NCBI GenBank assembly: GCA_021772615.1
Contig: JAJFLQ010000115.1
Span: forward strand, 1-64,000
From: Verrucomicrobiota bacterium
GTDB taxonomy: Bacteria; Verrucomicrobiota; Lentisphaeria; JABSQK01; JAJFLO01
Reading direction: 5' to 3'
Length of the DNA stretch: 64,000 bases
The position numbers and the translations under genes are program-made. Below the pieces are notes generated by a model. That model had not been told where the DNA came from, did no database searches, and worked only from the letters and a program-made list of their open reading frames with translations. Below are positions 1 to 8,912 of this stretch, one piece after another. Every line of letters starts with the position of its first letter. Position 1 is the first letter of the stretch.

Positions 1-80
1 AACGCCAAGCAACAAACGGGATTCCACAAGGGGCGCGCCCCTTTGGCCGCCGGAGGCAACATTCGCTGGTTCGTCATCAT
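1..80 (-). CDS. Partial gene after hsdM, runs off left edge
   Basis: Only the first 26 codons are in the window, beginning MMTNQRMLPP. The ATG overlaps the hsdM stop codon (ATGA) and has an AAGGAG ribosome site eight bases upstream, inside the end of hsdM, so translational coupling is very likely. No stop occurs before the edge. Its place behind hsdM makes it part of the restriction-modification operon; it may be an accessory gene lying before hsdR, but the visible residues show no recognisable domain. Confidence 0.65.
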   Translation of the reverse strand, partial: MMTNQRMLPPAAKGARPLWNPVCCLA

Positions 81-1651
81 CGCTCGATCTCCTTAAACTT
101 GAGCGTCATCTTGGCGCGCACGGCGGCGAGTTCCTTTTCGAGAACGTCGATTTCCAGCTGCACGGCGTCGATGTCGATCTCTTCCTCCTCCTCGAAGGTG
201 TCGACGTAGCGCGGGATGTTGAGGTTGAAGTCGTTTTCCTTGATCTCGTCGAAGCCGGCGACGTGCGCGTACTTTTCGACCTCGGCACGCGCGACGTAGG
301 TCGCCATGACGGCGGTCAGCTGCTCTTCCGACAGGGTGTTTTGGTTCTTGCCGGACACGAAGTCGCGGCTGGCGTCGATGAAGATTACGTCATTGCGGAG
401 CTGGGGCTCCGCGCTCCCAGCTTTTTCCCGGGCACGGTCAAAGACGAGAATGGCAACGGGGATATTGGTGGTGGGGAAGAGATTGCCGGGCAGGCCGATA
501 ACCGCGTCGAGCAGGTTTTCCTCGATCATCTTCCGGCGGATCCTCCCTTCGGCGGCACCGCGAAAGAGCACACCATGCGGGACAACGACGGCGACGCGTC
601 CTTCTTTTTCCAGCGCCGTTTCGATCATATGACTGATGAAGGCCCAGTCGCCCTTGCTCTTGGGCGGCACGCCGCGCCAGAACCGATTGTACTGATCACT
701 GTCGGCGTGCTCGGCCCCCCACTTATCCAGCGAGAACGGCGGATTGGCGACCACGCAGTTGAATTTCATCAAACGATCATTCTCCACCAGCAGCGGACTG
801 TTGAGCGTGTCGCACCATTCGACGCGGGCGCTGTCGAAACTGTGCAGGAACATGTTCATGCGGCAGAGCGCCCAAGTGCTGCCGTTGGATTCTTGGCCGA
901 ACAGCGCGAAGTTGCGACCGTCGACCTGTTTGGCGGCCTGGATCAAGAGCCCGCCCGAGCCGCAGGCCGGATCACAGATGCGGTCGCCGGGCTTGGGCTG
1001 CGCCAACCGCGCCACCAGATCGGTAACCTGCAGCGGCGTGAAGAATTCGCCGGCCTTCTTGCCGGAGTCCGAGGCGAAGCGTTCGATCAGATAGATGTAG
1101 GTGTTGCCGATGACGTCCTCGGAGACGAGGCTGGGCTTCATGTTCAACTGCGGCTTGTGGAAATCCTCCAGCAGCTGCTGGAGGCGGCGATTGCGGTCCC
1201 TGGTCTTGCCGAGGTTGGCCTCGCTGTTGAAATCGATATTGCGAAAGACGCCATCGAGCTTGCTCTTGTTGGCCTCTTCGATGTGGTCAAGAACGATGTT
1301 GATCAGCTCGCCGATATTGGCCGTTGCCCGTCGTTCGTAGAGGCTGTAATAGGTCGCCGGAAATGCGTCGAGGACCGTGATGTCGCCGGTTTTGTCGTTC
1401 GTCTCGGTTAGCTTCACAGTGGGCAGGATGAAGCGCTCACGCTCGAGCTTGCGGCGGATGCGAGCGTCATCGTCGCCGTATTGCTTGCGGTATTCTTCGT
1501 AATGATCATCCCAGACGTCGGAGATGTACTTCAAAAAGAGCATCACCAGGATGTAGTCTTTGTACTGGGCGGGGTCGACGACGCCGCGAAAGGTATCGCA
1601 CGCCGCCCAAGCGGCATTGTTGACGTCTTTTTGGTCTATCCTGCTGCTCAT
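77..1651 (-). CDS. hsdM: Type I restriction-modification DNA methyltransferase (M subunit)
   Basis: The M subunit transfers a methyl group from S-adenosylmethionine to adenine N6, guided by HsdS. The N-terminal helical HsdM domain (about 10-130) is followed by an N6-methyltransferase fold with motif I DPACGSGG near residue 227 and catalytic NPPF near residue 303. A coiled, charged C-terminus is typical for contact with HsdS. I start it at the ATG giving MSSRIDQ, because AAGGAG lies nine bases upstream; a longer TTG start (1672) would overlap hsdS. The protein is 524 residues, normal for the family. It lies four bases after hsdS and is coupled to the next gene at its 3' end. The restriction subunit is not in the window, so whether this is a complete R-M system cannot be told. 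Confidence 0.95.
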   Translation of the reverse strand: MSSRIDQKDVNNAAWAACDTFRGVVDPAQYKDYILVMLFLKYISDVWDDHYEEYRKQYGDDDARIRRKLERERFILPTVKLTETNDKTGDITVLDAFPATYYSLYERRATANIGELINIVLDHIEEANKSKLDGVFRNIDFNSEANLGKTRDRNRRLQQLLEDFHKPQLNMKPSLVSEDVIGNTYIYLIERFASDSGKKAGEFFTPLQVTDLVARLAQPKPGDRICDPACGSGGLLIQAAKQVDGRNFALFGQESNGSTWALCRMNMFLHSFDSARVEWCDTLNSPLLVENDRLMKFNCVVANPPFSLDKWGAEHADSDQYNRFWRGVPPKSKGDWAFISHMIETALEKEGRVAVVVPHGVLFRGAAEGRIRRKMIEENLLDAVIGLPGNLFPTTNIPVAILVFDRAREKAGSAEPQLRNDVIFIDASRDFVSGKNQNTLSEEQLTAVMATYVARAEVEKYAHVAGFDEIKENDFNLNIPRYVDTFEEEEEIDIDAVQLEIDVLEKELAAVRAKMTLKFKEIER

Positions 1652-1655
1652 AGGG

Positions 1656-2240
1656 TTATTCTCCTTGGGCAAATCGCGTTAGTTTTGTTGAGATGTAGTG
1701 GCCGCGCTTGTCGGCCAGCGCGTGTAACAGCGCTTGCTCCTGCGCCGATAGCGCCGCCAGCTCGATGATCGCCCGCTGCCTGGCGAGGGGCGGCAGCAGG
1801 ACCGGCAGCTCTTCGATCGCCTGCTTGCTGATCATCTTTTGCGTCGTTCCCTTGGCACGACTGGCCAGAAACGCCTGCGCGTCGCGTTGATTAATGGTCC
1901 AATTCAAGTACTTCGGCAGAACCTGATCGGGCTTGGTGATGCGGATGCGCAGCAGCGGTGCGGCGACAACAGCCGCCCCCGGATCTTCCAGCAGTACAGC
2001 CGACGTCGTTGTCTGCCCACGCGACCGAAACACCAAATCTCCGCGGCATACCAGATGGTGATTCTTGACGGCATCCATATCGACCTTCACCAAGTCTCGG
2101 CAACTGACGACATTATCCTGGCCCAGATCCTTCATTTGAATGATTGCGCCGCCGCCCGCTGCTGTCGAGCGCTCAATTCGCGATCGAAACGAGTAGCCGG
2201 TCTGCACCATTGCAATATCTTTTATCCTCAATGTCGCCAT
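1656..2240 (-). CDS. hsdS: Type I restriction system specificity subunit, single target-recognition domain
   Basis: HsdS recognises the DNA target and holds the methyltransferase and nuclease subunits. The protein is only 194 residues, about half of a standard 400-residue HsdS. It has one target-recognition domain (about 1-140, with GDLVFRSRG and PKYLNWTIN segments) and one conserved helical region containing the 'LPPLARQRAI' motif. Half-size S subunits are known to work as dimers that read a palindromic bipartite site; that is the likely mode here, unless a second hsdS lies outside the window. The ATG at 2240 has a GGAG site eight bases upstream and lies about 30 bases after the predicted transcription start, whereas a TTG at 2288 would sit in the promoter. 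Confidence 0.88.
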   Translation of the reverse strand: MATLRIKDIAMVQTGYSFRSRIERSTAAGGGAIIQMKDLGQDNVVSCRDLVKVDMDAVKNHHLVCRGDLVFRSRGQTTTSAVLLEDPGAAVVAAPLLRIRITKPDQVLPKYLNWTINQRDAQAFLASRAKGTTQKMISKQAIEELPVLLPPLARQRAIIELAALSAQEQALLHALADKRGHYISTKLTRFAQGE

Positions 2241-2276
2241 GTGGCGTTCTCCGTTATGCGAAAATTCTATTACTTC

Positions 2277-2304
2277 AAAATAAGCCAAGTCTACACTTTG
2301 TCAA
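2277..2304 (-). promoter_or_regulatory. Sigma70-type promoter of hsdS-hsdM
   Basis: Reading the minus strand, TTGACA (2304-2299) is followed after 16 bases by TATTTT (2282-2277). The -35 box is perfect and the -10 box is a four-of-six match. The predicted start of transcription near 2270 leaves a leader of about 30 bases to the hsdS ATG. Confidence 0.55.
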
Positions 2305-2821
2305 TTGCAAAACGAAAAAATGACGTTACTGTAGGTGGTGATTTGCTGTGCTAACGTACACCACGTCCAAACGCCAACAGCAGGCGTATGAGGGGTGCGC
2401 CTCGATGCACCAGCGAAGGACGAGTTGCACGACGATGCACCTGTCGGTCGGGAATAGGGTTTGACGCCCCTGAGAATACGGGCTTCCCTCATATCATGCG
2501 AACCTGTCGCGGCCGATGGTAAATGTTTTGACTTCTGTTCGGGACGGGAGCAGGATGCGAAAGGCAATTAAACCCCAGGCATCTCAGCGACGAAAGCGTA
2601 AATTTACCACCGAGCAAGAAGCCGACCATCATCATTGTCACATCAGCAAAGACGGAAAAGCATCTCATCCCGATCGCAAACGGAAAATTTTACTGCAACG
2701 CTGGAACTGGACAGGCTTCGCCGATGCGTTGTACGACGTCCGGCACCCGGAGTGACACACCTCCAGCATGTATTGACCCGGAGTATTTTCCAACTTCAGA
2801 TAAACTGGATAAATAGGAATC
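2305..2821. other. Intergenic region between hsdS and rtcB
   Basis: About 520 bases without a convincing gene. A plus-strand ORF starting with ATG at 2555 after a GGGAG site would give a very basic 66-residue protein (MRKAIKPQAS...); I see no family resemblance and treat it as unproven. The promoter of rtcB should lie near its right end, but no clear -35/-10 pair was found. Confidence 0.4.
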
Positions 2822-4210
2822 ATGAACCATAAGACATTAGGAAAATTGGGCGTACCACATGGGGAGCCGATGCGGTGTGCATTCGAGGTCACAAAGAAAC
2901 TCGCCGAATCCGATATGACAGCCGAGCACATGCAGGATGCCATTGCAGCGGTGGCGCAGCGACCAGCAGACTTTCTCCATGACCCGGTCATGGCCGATCT
3001 TGCGAAATCGCTGTCGACCAATCGCTTTGTTCCTCGGCAATCGCCTGCGCCGTGGAAGCAATGGGGCGCCGATCTCGAAGCGCAATCCATACAGCAAATG
3101 CGACATGCATGCGACCTGCCGGTATCGGTCGCCGGTGCGTTGATGCCGGATGCCCACCCGGGGTATGGGCTGCCCATCGGTGGAGTGCTTGCTACAGACA
3201 ATGCGGTCATTCCTTATGCAGTCGGTGTGGACATCGCGTGCCGCATGAAAATGTCGGTCACCGACATACCCTGCACCGAGCTGGACGACGATCGCGGACG
3301 TCGGCGTCTTGCCAAAGCGATCGAGAGCGAGACACGGTTCGGTGTCGGCGCGTCGTTCAAGCGCAAACGGCATCATGCCGTTCTGGAACGGGACTGGTCG
3401 GTAAGCCCGGTTACTCGCAAGAACAAGGACAAGGCCTGGGCGCAGCTGGGAACAAGTGGAAGCGGCAATCATTTCGTAGAGTTTGGCATCTTTGCGGTCG
3501 ATGACGATGGGCTGGGCATCTCGCCGGGATCGTATGTGGCGTTGTTGAGTCACAGCGGCAGTCGCGGGACCGGCGCACAGGTTGCCAATGTTTACAGCAA
3601 GCTGGCTCGTGAGCGTCACCCCGAATTGCCGAAGGAGCTACGCCATCTGGCATGGCTGGATATCGATACGCACGAAGGAGCAGAGTATTGGCGAGCGATG
3701 GAATTGATGGGGCACTACGCCGCAGCGAATCATGCCTGTATCCATCGGCATATCGTCGCGCATCTGGGTGTCGACGTCCTTCTGGATATTGAAAACCATC
3801 ATAATTTTGCCTGGAAGGAGCACCATCTCGGACGCGACGTGATCGTGCACCGCAAGGGCGCGACACCGGCAGGCGAGGGTGTGCTCGGCATTATTCCGGG
3901 ATCGATGGCCAGTCCGGCCTACGTTGTAAGCGGCAAAGGCCAGCCGGAGTCGTTGAACTCCGCATCCCACGGCGCCGGGCGCGTAATGAGTCGGAGGAAG
4001 GCGATGCAATCGCTCTCCTGGAACGACGCCAGACGGCTTCTGCGCGAAAAGAACGTGACGTTGCTGTCGGCCGGGTTGGACGAAGTCCCGATGGTATATA
4101 AGGACATCGATGCGGTCATGGCGAGCCAGAGTGATCTTGTAGAGATCCGAGGGTGCTTTCGGCCGCGTCTCGTCAAAATGGCGCCGCACGGCGACCGTCC
4201 GGAAGATTGA
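2822..4210 (+). CDS. rtcB: RtcB-family RNA-splicing ligase
   Basis: RtcB joins RNA 2',3'-cyclic phosphate or 3'-phosphate ends to 5'-OH ends through a guanylylated histidine and manganese ions, acting in RNA repair. Visible signatures are PDAHPGYGLPIGG, GVDIACRM (family norm GVDIGCGM, metal-binding Cys kept), GTSGSGNHFVE, HSGSRG, HRKGAT, GIIPGSM and the guanylylation-site region SHGAGRVMSR near residue 385, then KDIDAVMASQSDLVE at the C-terminus. At 462 residues it is longer than the E. coli enzyme (about 408) because of an N-terminal extension of some 50 residues. It stands alone: no RtcA, Archease or RtcR gene is adjacent. The start ATG has a weak GGA site six bases upstream. Confidence 0.93.
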   Translation: MNHKTLGKLGVPHGEPMRCAFEVTKKLAESDMTAEHMQDAIAAVAQRPADFLHDPVMADLAKSLSTNRFVPRQSPAPWKQWGADLEAQSIQQMRHACDLPVSVAGALMPDAHPGYGLPIGGVLATDNAVIPYAVGVDIACRMKMSVTDIPCTELDDDRGRRRLAKAIESETRFGVGASFKRKRHHAVLERDWSVSPVTRKNKDKAWAQLGTSGSGNHFVEFGIFAVDDDGLGISPGSYVALLSHSGSRGTGAQVANVYSKLARERHPELPKELRHLAWLDIDTHEGAEYWRAMELMGHYAAANHACIHRHIVAHLGVDVLLDIENHHNFAWKEHHLGRDVIVHRKGATPAGEGVLGIIPGSMASPAYVVSGKGQPESLNSASHGAGRVMSRRKAMQSLSWNDARRLLREKNVTLLSAGLDEVPMVYKDIDAVMASQSDLVEIRGCFRPRLVKMAPHGDRPED

Positions 4211-4286
4211 TGTGTCGCGCGATATGAGAATTGGCAAAAAGAGGCATAAATACGAAGATACGGACTGGACCACGCAAAGAATCGGG

Positions 4287-4320
4287 GAACCGCGAATGGA
4301 CGCGAATAGACGCTAATGAA
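4287..4320 (+). repeat. Dispersed copy of the GAACCGCGAATGGACGCGAAT repeat
   Basis: The 21 bases at 4287-4307 match the core of the repeat arrays at 24.4-25.2 kb (11-bp AACCGCGAATG joined to 10-bp GACGCGAATG), followed by a degenerate further copy (AGACGCTAATG). A single copy 20 kb from the arrays shows that this is a dispersed family, not one local tandem repeat. Confidence 0.75.
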
Positions 4321-4341
4321 ATATTTGGGCAAGACGTCATC

Positions 4342-4417
4342 GGCGGGTGTATCCCAATGGCAGAGGCTTCCGGCTTCGAACCGGAAAATGGGTGTTGGAA
4401 TCCCTCACCGTCTGCCA
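4342..4417 (+). tRNA. Degenerate tRNA-Arg(TCG)-like sequence, possibly a pseudogene
   Basis: The 76 bases fold partly as a tRNA. A perfect anticodon stem TCCGG/CCGGA encloses the seven-base loop CTTCGAA (anticodon TCG, Arg). The D-arm stretch CCCAATGGCAGAGGC is typical of tRNA-Arg, and the end is GCCA. Defects are visible: the acceptor pairs only 5 of 7 bases (GGCGGGT with ACCGTCT), the T stem GGGTG/CCCTC has one mismatch, and the invariant C56 of the T loop is G (TTGGAAT). It could be a decayed tRNA, or the tRNA end left by an integrated element. Nothing else is seen in 4418-4684. Confidence 0.4.
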
Positions 4418-4684
4418 AAATCGACTGTGGGTTTTCTACCCGATATCATTTGTAGAAGGGTAGTTGTTGGACGTTCGCGCTTCAGCGTGCTTGCGCTATG
4501 TAATGCGTGTTGTTCGCCGTGGCGCGAAACCCACGATAAATCGTGTACTCCAGCGAACGCGACACCAGGAATTCCTTACGTATAAGGCGTGGAATGAAAT
4601 CAATTCGCACTGTCGCGGCAACGTGCAAGCGACAGAAGTTGAGCGAACGGGTTTATTCGCAAAATGGGAAACGTTTAGCCGCAT

Positions 4685-6712
4685 CTATTCTCCCAGACAA
4701 TCCTTTCCGATCATTTGCGACAGCGGAGCAAGCTTGAACTCGTCCAGTATTGCCACCGTAAGGTCGTACAGTGCCGGCGAATCCAGGGTGATTTTTTTGT
4801 TAGTGAGAAGTACGCCCGGTACAAGTCGGTTGTCGATGCAATGATCCCCGCTCCATGCGTCGGTGTTGACAGGGAATGTCTCTATCGGAAATGACCCGAG
4901 CGGATTTTCCCAGGAACTACGATACCCTTGTGAGTAGCCGATGATCAAATCCGGCCCGTCATCTTTGTGCGGCCCGCTGAAGTCTCGGGAAGGGCGCGTA
5001 ACTTTCGAAACCGGATGCCTTCCGTTTCGCGGGTCTGTCATCGCCAGCAGTTCGGCTTCCAGGCGATCCAGGACCTGGTCGTAGGCAGCGCCGGGCTCGA
5101 CAATGCCGTTTTTTTCCCGACCCTTCAGATTGACGTATACGCCGTTTAACCCCAGGGCATACGCTTTGGTGCCGGACCAATCCACCAGCCGCCAGAAATC
5201 ATCCTGGCTTTTACCCCGCTGATACTGCGAGAACAGCCTGGTAAAACCGTTGTCCGCCAGCCATGAATTCAGGTTCACCCCCCAGTAGAACGGACTGAAA
5301 CCATGATCTGACATCACGATCAGGGTGGTCTCACTATCGATGCTCGCGGTGACGCGTCCGAGGACGTCATCCATATTCCGGTAGAGCGTTTGAATGCGGG
5401 TCTCCATGAATGCATCTGCAACATGGCCTGGATGATTCTTGTCCATATAATGCCAGAGCATGTGAGATCCCTGGTCCACGGCCATGAAATAGAAGAACAG
5501 TAGATCACTGGTGTCGGATTCCAGGATATAGTCGAGAGCGCGGCTCCGTTCTCCGTGTGCGATCATCAGCTGGTCCCAGAATTCCTGTCCACTGAACACA
5601 CCGTGAGTAAAGGCCTTCGTGTCTGCAGGCAGCTCCTGAGTGTAAAAATATCCGACGCATGAGCACAGCGTCTTCGACCATCCTGACGGATTCGATATCG
5701 GCATAGACGGGCTTGCCGGGTGGATTTGTAACGGCGAAACATACAGCTGAAAATCGGGTTTGAGCTGTTTCAGATAGAATCGTCCCATCGACTCTACGGT
5801 GATCAGTCCCGGAATGTTCTCGAATGTGATGTCGACCCAGTCGCTCCATTCCTTTTCTTTGAGTATAAATTCCTGGTCACCGACCTCGAATTTGGCGGCC
5901 CCGGCTTCGTTATCGATGTAGACAGTGAAGTCGACCGACGTTGGTGCGGGTTCGTAGACAGTCGTCTTTTCCGATCCACCGGCTGGAGATGTTGTGGCGT
6001 TGCGGCGAAAGGCATTGTCCGGTCCGTGCAGTTTCGCGCGCACGACGTTTTGTTCCACCTTGACGGGGTACGCGTTGCCGCCCGTATACGTACGATAGTC
6101 GGCCGGCAACCGGTTGGTGTAGTATGAGAAGGTTCCCGGGGTTCCCAGAATATCCGGTGTCCCCATCCCCGATAATTGCAGGCCAGGTGCGTCGACAGGC
6201 GGAAAATTAACCGGCATACGGAATATCGTGGATGTGTAACCGGCGTCGCCCAATACCTGCCAGAACGCTTTTCCTTTTCGTAGCAATTCGACCTTGCCGC
6301 CGGACAACGGCAAGACCCAGGTTCGCCACTGGAGGGATTTGGGAGGGCTCGCTCGGGACATTGATGAAAACGGCGTAAAGGATTTGGGATCACGATGTAT
6401 GAAATCGTAAATCCCGTGTCCACCCGGATCCATGCCGGTGATAAAGGTGGACCAGGCTACCGGACTTTGCGGCGCCATCGTTGTTTGCAACGGTTTGAAA
6501 TCCCCCTCGGTAGCGAGTTTCTTGAAATTCGGCATCACGCCGGCATTCATAAACTTTTTCAGGAGATTAGGATCCATTCCATCTATGCCGAGTATGACGA
6601 CACGTTGATTCGCGGCGCAGGAGACGGAAATTGCCAACCAGGCGGCAAAGACAATTCTGCGTGCCGAAGAGCGTTGCACGGCCGGCTGTCGGGAGGGGAG
6701 GGTGCGATTCAT
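4685..6712 (-). CDS. Secreted AlkP-superfamily phosphodiesterase
   Basis: A type I phosphodiesterase/nucleotide pyrophosphatase-like hydrolase of 675 residues. After a signal peptide (about 1-33, hydrophobic FAAWLAISVSC) come the metal-binding and catalytic landmarks: GIDGMDP near residue 44, the SPVAWSTF nucleophile loop (Thr), MSDHGFSPF near 467 and AWSGDH near 620, giving the Asp/His ligands for two zinc ions. The substrate is unknown; family members cleave phosphodiesters, phosphonates or nucleotides, and some move phospho-head groups of lipids or glycans. It is a clear paralogue of the protein at 8913-11006. It sits 136 bp after the membrane protein gene, probably in one transcript. No strong ribosome site is seen. 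Confidence 0.85.
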   Translation of the reverse strand: MNRTLPSRQPAVQRSSARRIVFAAWLAISVSCAANQRVVILGIDGMDPNLLKKFMNAGVMPNFKKLATEGDFKPLQTTMAPQSPVAWSTFITGMDPGGHGIYDFIHRDPKSFTPFSSMSRASPPKSLQWRTWVLPLSGGKVELLRKGKAFWQVLGDAGYTSTIFRMPVNFPPVDAPGLQLSGMGTPDILGTPGTFSYYTNRLPADYRTYTGGNAYPVKVEQNVVRAKLHGPDNAFRRNATTSPAGGSEKTTVYEPAPTSVDFTVYIDNEAGAAKFEVGDQEFILKEKEWSDWVDITFENIPGLITVESMGRFYLKQLKPDFQLYVSPLQIHPASPSMPISNPSGWSKTLCSCVGYFYTQELPADTKAFTHGVFSGQEFWDQLMIAHGERSRALDYILESDTSDLLFFYFMAVDQGSHMLWHYMDKNHPGHVADAFMETRIQTLYRNMDDVLGRVTASIDSETTLIVMSDHGFSPFYWGVNLNSWLADNGFTRLFSQYQRGKSQDDFWRLVDWSGTKAYALGLNGVYVNLKGREKNGIVEPGAAYDQVLDRLEAELLAMTDPRNGRHPVSKVTRPSRDFSGPHKDDGPDLIIGYSQGYRSSWENPLGSFPIETFPVNTDAWSGDHCIDNRLVPGVLLTNKKITLDSPALYDLTVAILDEFKLAPLSQMIGKDCLGE

Positions 6713-6848
6713 AACTTGAATTTGTGAATGTTAACCAACAACCTGAATAAGCACTTGATAACGTGATATTGGGAATACAGCGGCACCGAGACGACGTCGG
6801 ATACCTTGTCGGGCTGCGCAGTGCTCACTGCGTATGGTAGGTGTCTGA

Positions 6849-7691
6849 TCACAGCTCCACGCCAAGGACGCCTTTGAACGCATAGCCGACGACGATTGAC
6901 ACGATAAGAAACTGGAGTAGCCAGTGGCACCGCCACCCGGCAATGTCAAGGTTGCGATCCGGGTATGTAATTTCTATAGACTCCACACCGGCGCTGCTTG
7001 GAAGCGGCGGCTCGCAGGGATAGAGAAAATACTCAAAAACGTTCTTTCCCGTCCGTCGTCGCGAGGCAAGCTGCTCATTGTTGTCGCCGATGCTCAACTG
7101 CTTTGTCAACGTCTCGCCGTTGCATGTAACCTGCAGTGAATGAATACCGGCCTGTCGAGCCTCGATCCGCCACGCGATTTCCTTTTTTTCGGGGATCTTG
7201 ATGCCCAGCGTGTCGACCGTATACGCCGGATCCGACCCCAGTGTGGTTGGCTGTGGGCCGACTAGAGGTGACGGATCGGCGAATGTCAACTTTACGATTG
7301 CTTTCTCACCTACACGTAAAGGCCGCGCATCGTAGCGGTGGTTAAGCTGAACGATGACGCACGCTACCGGCAGCGAGAGAATCAGTATGGGCCGAATCGA
7401 GTACTGCATATACACCAATGTGTGGCGAAGAATGGAGCCGAGACTCCGAAATATCGTGACCAGATTTTCGTTGAACAAGCGAATCGCCAGAAAATTCGCG
7501 TCAATGCAGGTGCGTACGGACTTGATCGCCGATTGATCCGACACCTTACCGTATACCCACACCATCACGAGACCTGCGACGGCAGATATCACGGTGAGCG
7601 ATACGATTGGGTCCAGGTATCGCATTGGCAGACAAAACACGTGAAGGATACCGCCGAATATCTGGTTGGCATGGTGAATGAAGGTTAGCAT
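6849..7691 (-). CDS. Conserved membrane protein with extracytoplasmic beta-rich insert
   Basis: A protein of 280 residues with hydrophobic segments near 28-48, 97-115 and 260-277. Between the second and third lies a soluble, probably beta-sandwich segment of about 140 residues. The N-terminal half (two membrane helices separated by a charged helical loop, with 'NFLAIRLFNENL') resembles in layout the Oxa1/EMC3-type membrane insertases; this is inference from topology only. I recall similar proteins beside AlkP-type hydrolases in other genomes. It starts six bases after the small gene at 7698-7889 and precedes the phosphodiesterase gene, suggesting one operon. Confidence 0.7.
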   Translation of the reverse strand: MLTFIHHANQIFGGILHVFCLPMRYLDPIVSLTVISAVAGLVMVWVYGKVSDQSAIKSVRTCIDANFLAIRLFNENLVTIFRSLGSILRHTLVYMQYSIRPILILSLPVACVIVQLNHRYDARPLRVGEKAIVKLTFADPSPLVGPQPTTLGSDPAYTVDTLGIKIPEKKEIAWRIEARQAGIHSLQVTCNGETLTKQLSIGDNNEQLASRRRTGKNVFEYFLYPCEPPLPSSAGVESIEITYPDRNLDIAGWRCHWLLQFLIVSIVVGYAFKGVLGVEL

Positions 7692-7697
7692 GTAGAA

Positions 7698-7889
7698 CTA
7701 TGAGATATACCCCAATCCCTGCATTCTTTTCTTGATTTCTTCCTGAGAATCCGAATCCTCGAATTTCGCCACTTCTCTCTCAATGATGTGAATAAGAAAC
7801 TCGTCTACGGACGAATATCCTGCCGCATCGGCAATGATCCTGGCCTGGTTGTACAGGGCCCGATCGATCTTGATCTTTGGTTCAAACAT
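7698..7889 (-). CDS. Small ribbon-helix-helix-like protein
   Basis: Sixty-three residues: a strand-like start (PKIKIDRALY), the helix 'AGYSSVDEFLIHIIEREVAKFE', and a C-terminal GLGYIS. The pattern strand-helix-helix suggests a CopG/Arc-type fold, so DNA binding or a small adaptor role is possible. The GLGYI tail is also common at the ends of sulfatases and of small proteins next to them. It is the first gene of the minus-strand group leading to the membrane protein and the phosphodiesterase. Confidence 0.65.
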   Translation of the reverse strand: MFEPKIKIDRALYNQARIIADAAGYSSVDEFLIHIIEREVAKFEDSDSQEEIKKRMQGLGYIS

Positions 7890-8194
7890 TCGTATTCACC
7901 TCACGGCGTTCGTGGTCGGCATAGAATCGAGACCACCAATTTACTTCAAAACCCATGCATTGCACACAGGCCTGTTCACACCGCTGCGTCGGAAACCGGC
8001 AATGTCGCGACACCACAGCAACAACGAAGATCGCTGCGCTACTGATGTTTTCCTGTTTACCCGGCGATCAACTCCCTTTATGGCAGACCCCAAGCCAGGT
8101 CACCCAACCCCGGGTCCTTTTCCGCTTTCGGATTCGTTTTCGGCACAACCAAATCTGCAATCTCACTTCTGCAATCTGCAATAGCCATAACTCG
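7890..8194. other. Intergenic region with short direct repeats
   Basis: About 300 bases between two minus-strand genes. Near 8150-8180 the words AATCTGCAATCT and TCTGCAATCTGCAATAG form short direct repeats, and the 3' end of the sulfotransferase gene beyond it is a (CGATTT) simple repeat. No gene is supported here. Confidence 0.5.
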
Positions 8195-8809
8195 TCACCG
8201 TTTTCGATTTCGATTTCGATACAACCCGGGTTCGACTGCCTCAGCCATCGCTGCTTCATCCAGCCGGGCGCTCACAAAGGCGTTGATGACAGCCGCATTC
8301 CGCGTCGGGTCGCGAATCACATCGCCGTAATCGACGAACAACGCCTGAAAATTCCGGGTATGCTTCAGATACGAGTGCGCAATTCGCACGTGGTCCTCAA
8401 AATACGTCCGCATCCGGCTGTCCGCAGTGTCATCACATGGTTCGTTGCGATGCTCCAGCATCTTACGCTGTGAAGCCAGGATTTCATCGATGTTGCGAAG
8501 AACGAATATGACCTTGTAATTCAACGTCAGTGGCAGCTCCCGAAGCAGGGGCGATATGATTTTCAGCCCTTTGCCGCGGCAATCCGCCAGCCAGGATTGG
8601 TCATCTTCGCGATTCAGCGTCCTGACTCGAGCCAATTCACAGTAGCCCCTGGGATTGTCGACGTCCTCCTTCCGTTCATCGTCGTCCACCACAGGCAGCC
8701 CGCCGGCACTGAGCATCTGCATCAGTAACGACGTGCCGGAACGCGGGATACCCGAAACAATGACCAACGGTTTGCCGTATCGGACTCGATAAATGATCTT
8801 TTTCAGCAT
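8195..8809 (-). CDS. Sulfotransferase family protein
   Basis: The 204-residue protein opens with the 5'-phosphosulfate-binding loop: VSGIPRSGTSLLMQML near residues 18-33 matches the PAPS-binding P-loop-like motif of sulfotransferases. The 3'-phosphate region FVLRNIDEILASQ and a YGDVIRDP segment follow. It would transfer a sulfate group from PAPS to an unknown acceptor. The start is the ATG giving MLKKIIYRVR; a longer frame reaching into the divergent gene has no family similarity. The last residues (RNRNRKR) are encoded by a hexamer simple repeat, so the C-terminus is recently altered. It is transcribed away from the phosphodiesterase at 8913. Confidence 0.82.
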   Translation of the reverse strand: MLKKIIYRVRYGKPLVIVSGIPRSGTSLLMQMLSAGGLPVVDDDERKEDVDNPRGYCELARVRTLNREDDQSWLADCRGKGLKIISPLLRELPLTLNYKVIFVLRNIDEILASQRKMLEHRNEPCDDTADSRMRTYFEDHVRIAHSYLKHTRNFQALFVDYGDVIRDPTRNAAVINAFVSARLDEAAMAEAVEPGLYRNRNRKR

Positions 8810-8912
8810 AGGGTGTATGATGTGCCGTCTATTACATGAAAGTCGCCAGCCCGGCTGCCGGCACGGCGCCGGGAAGTCCGGTGTCTTCGGGATTAGCCGA
8901 GTTCGCGGGAAC

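Noticed and set aside
263-1411. 382-codon open frame opposite hsdM
   Set aside because: It lies antisense to a gene with all methyltransferase motifs; the frame is open only because of codon bias and shows no domain.
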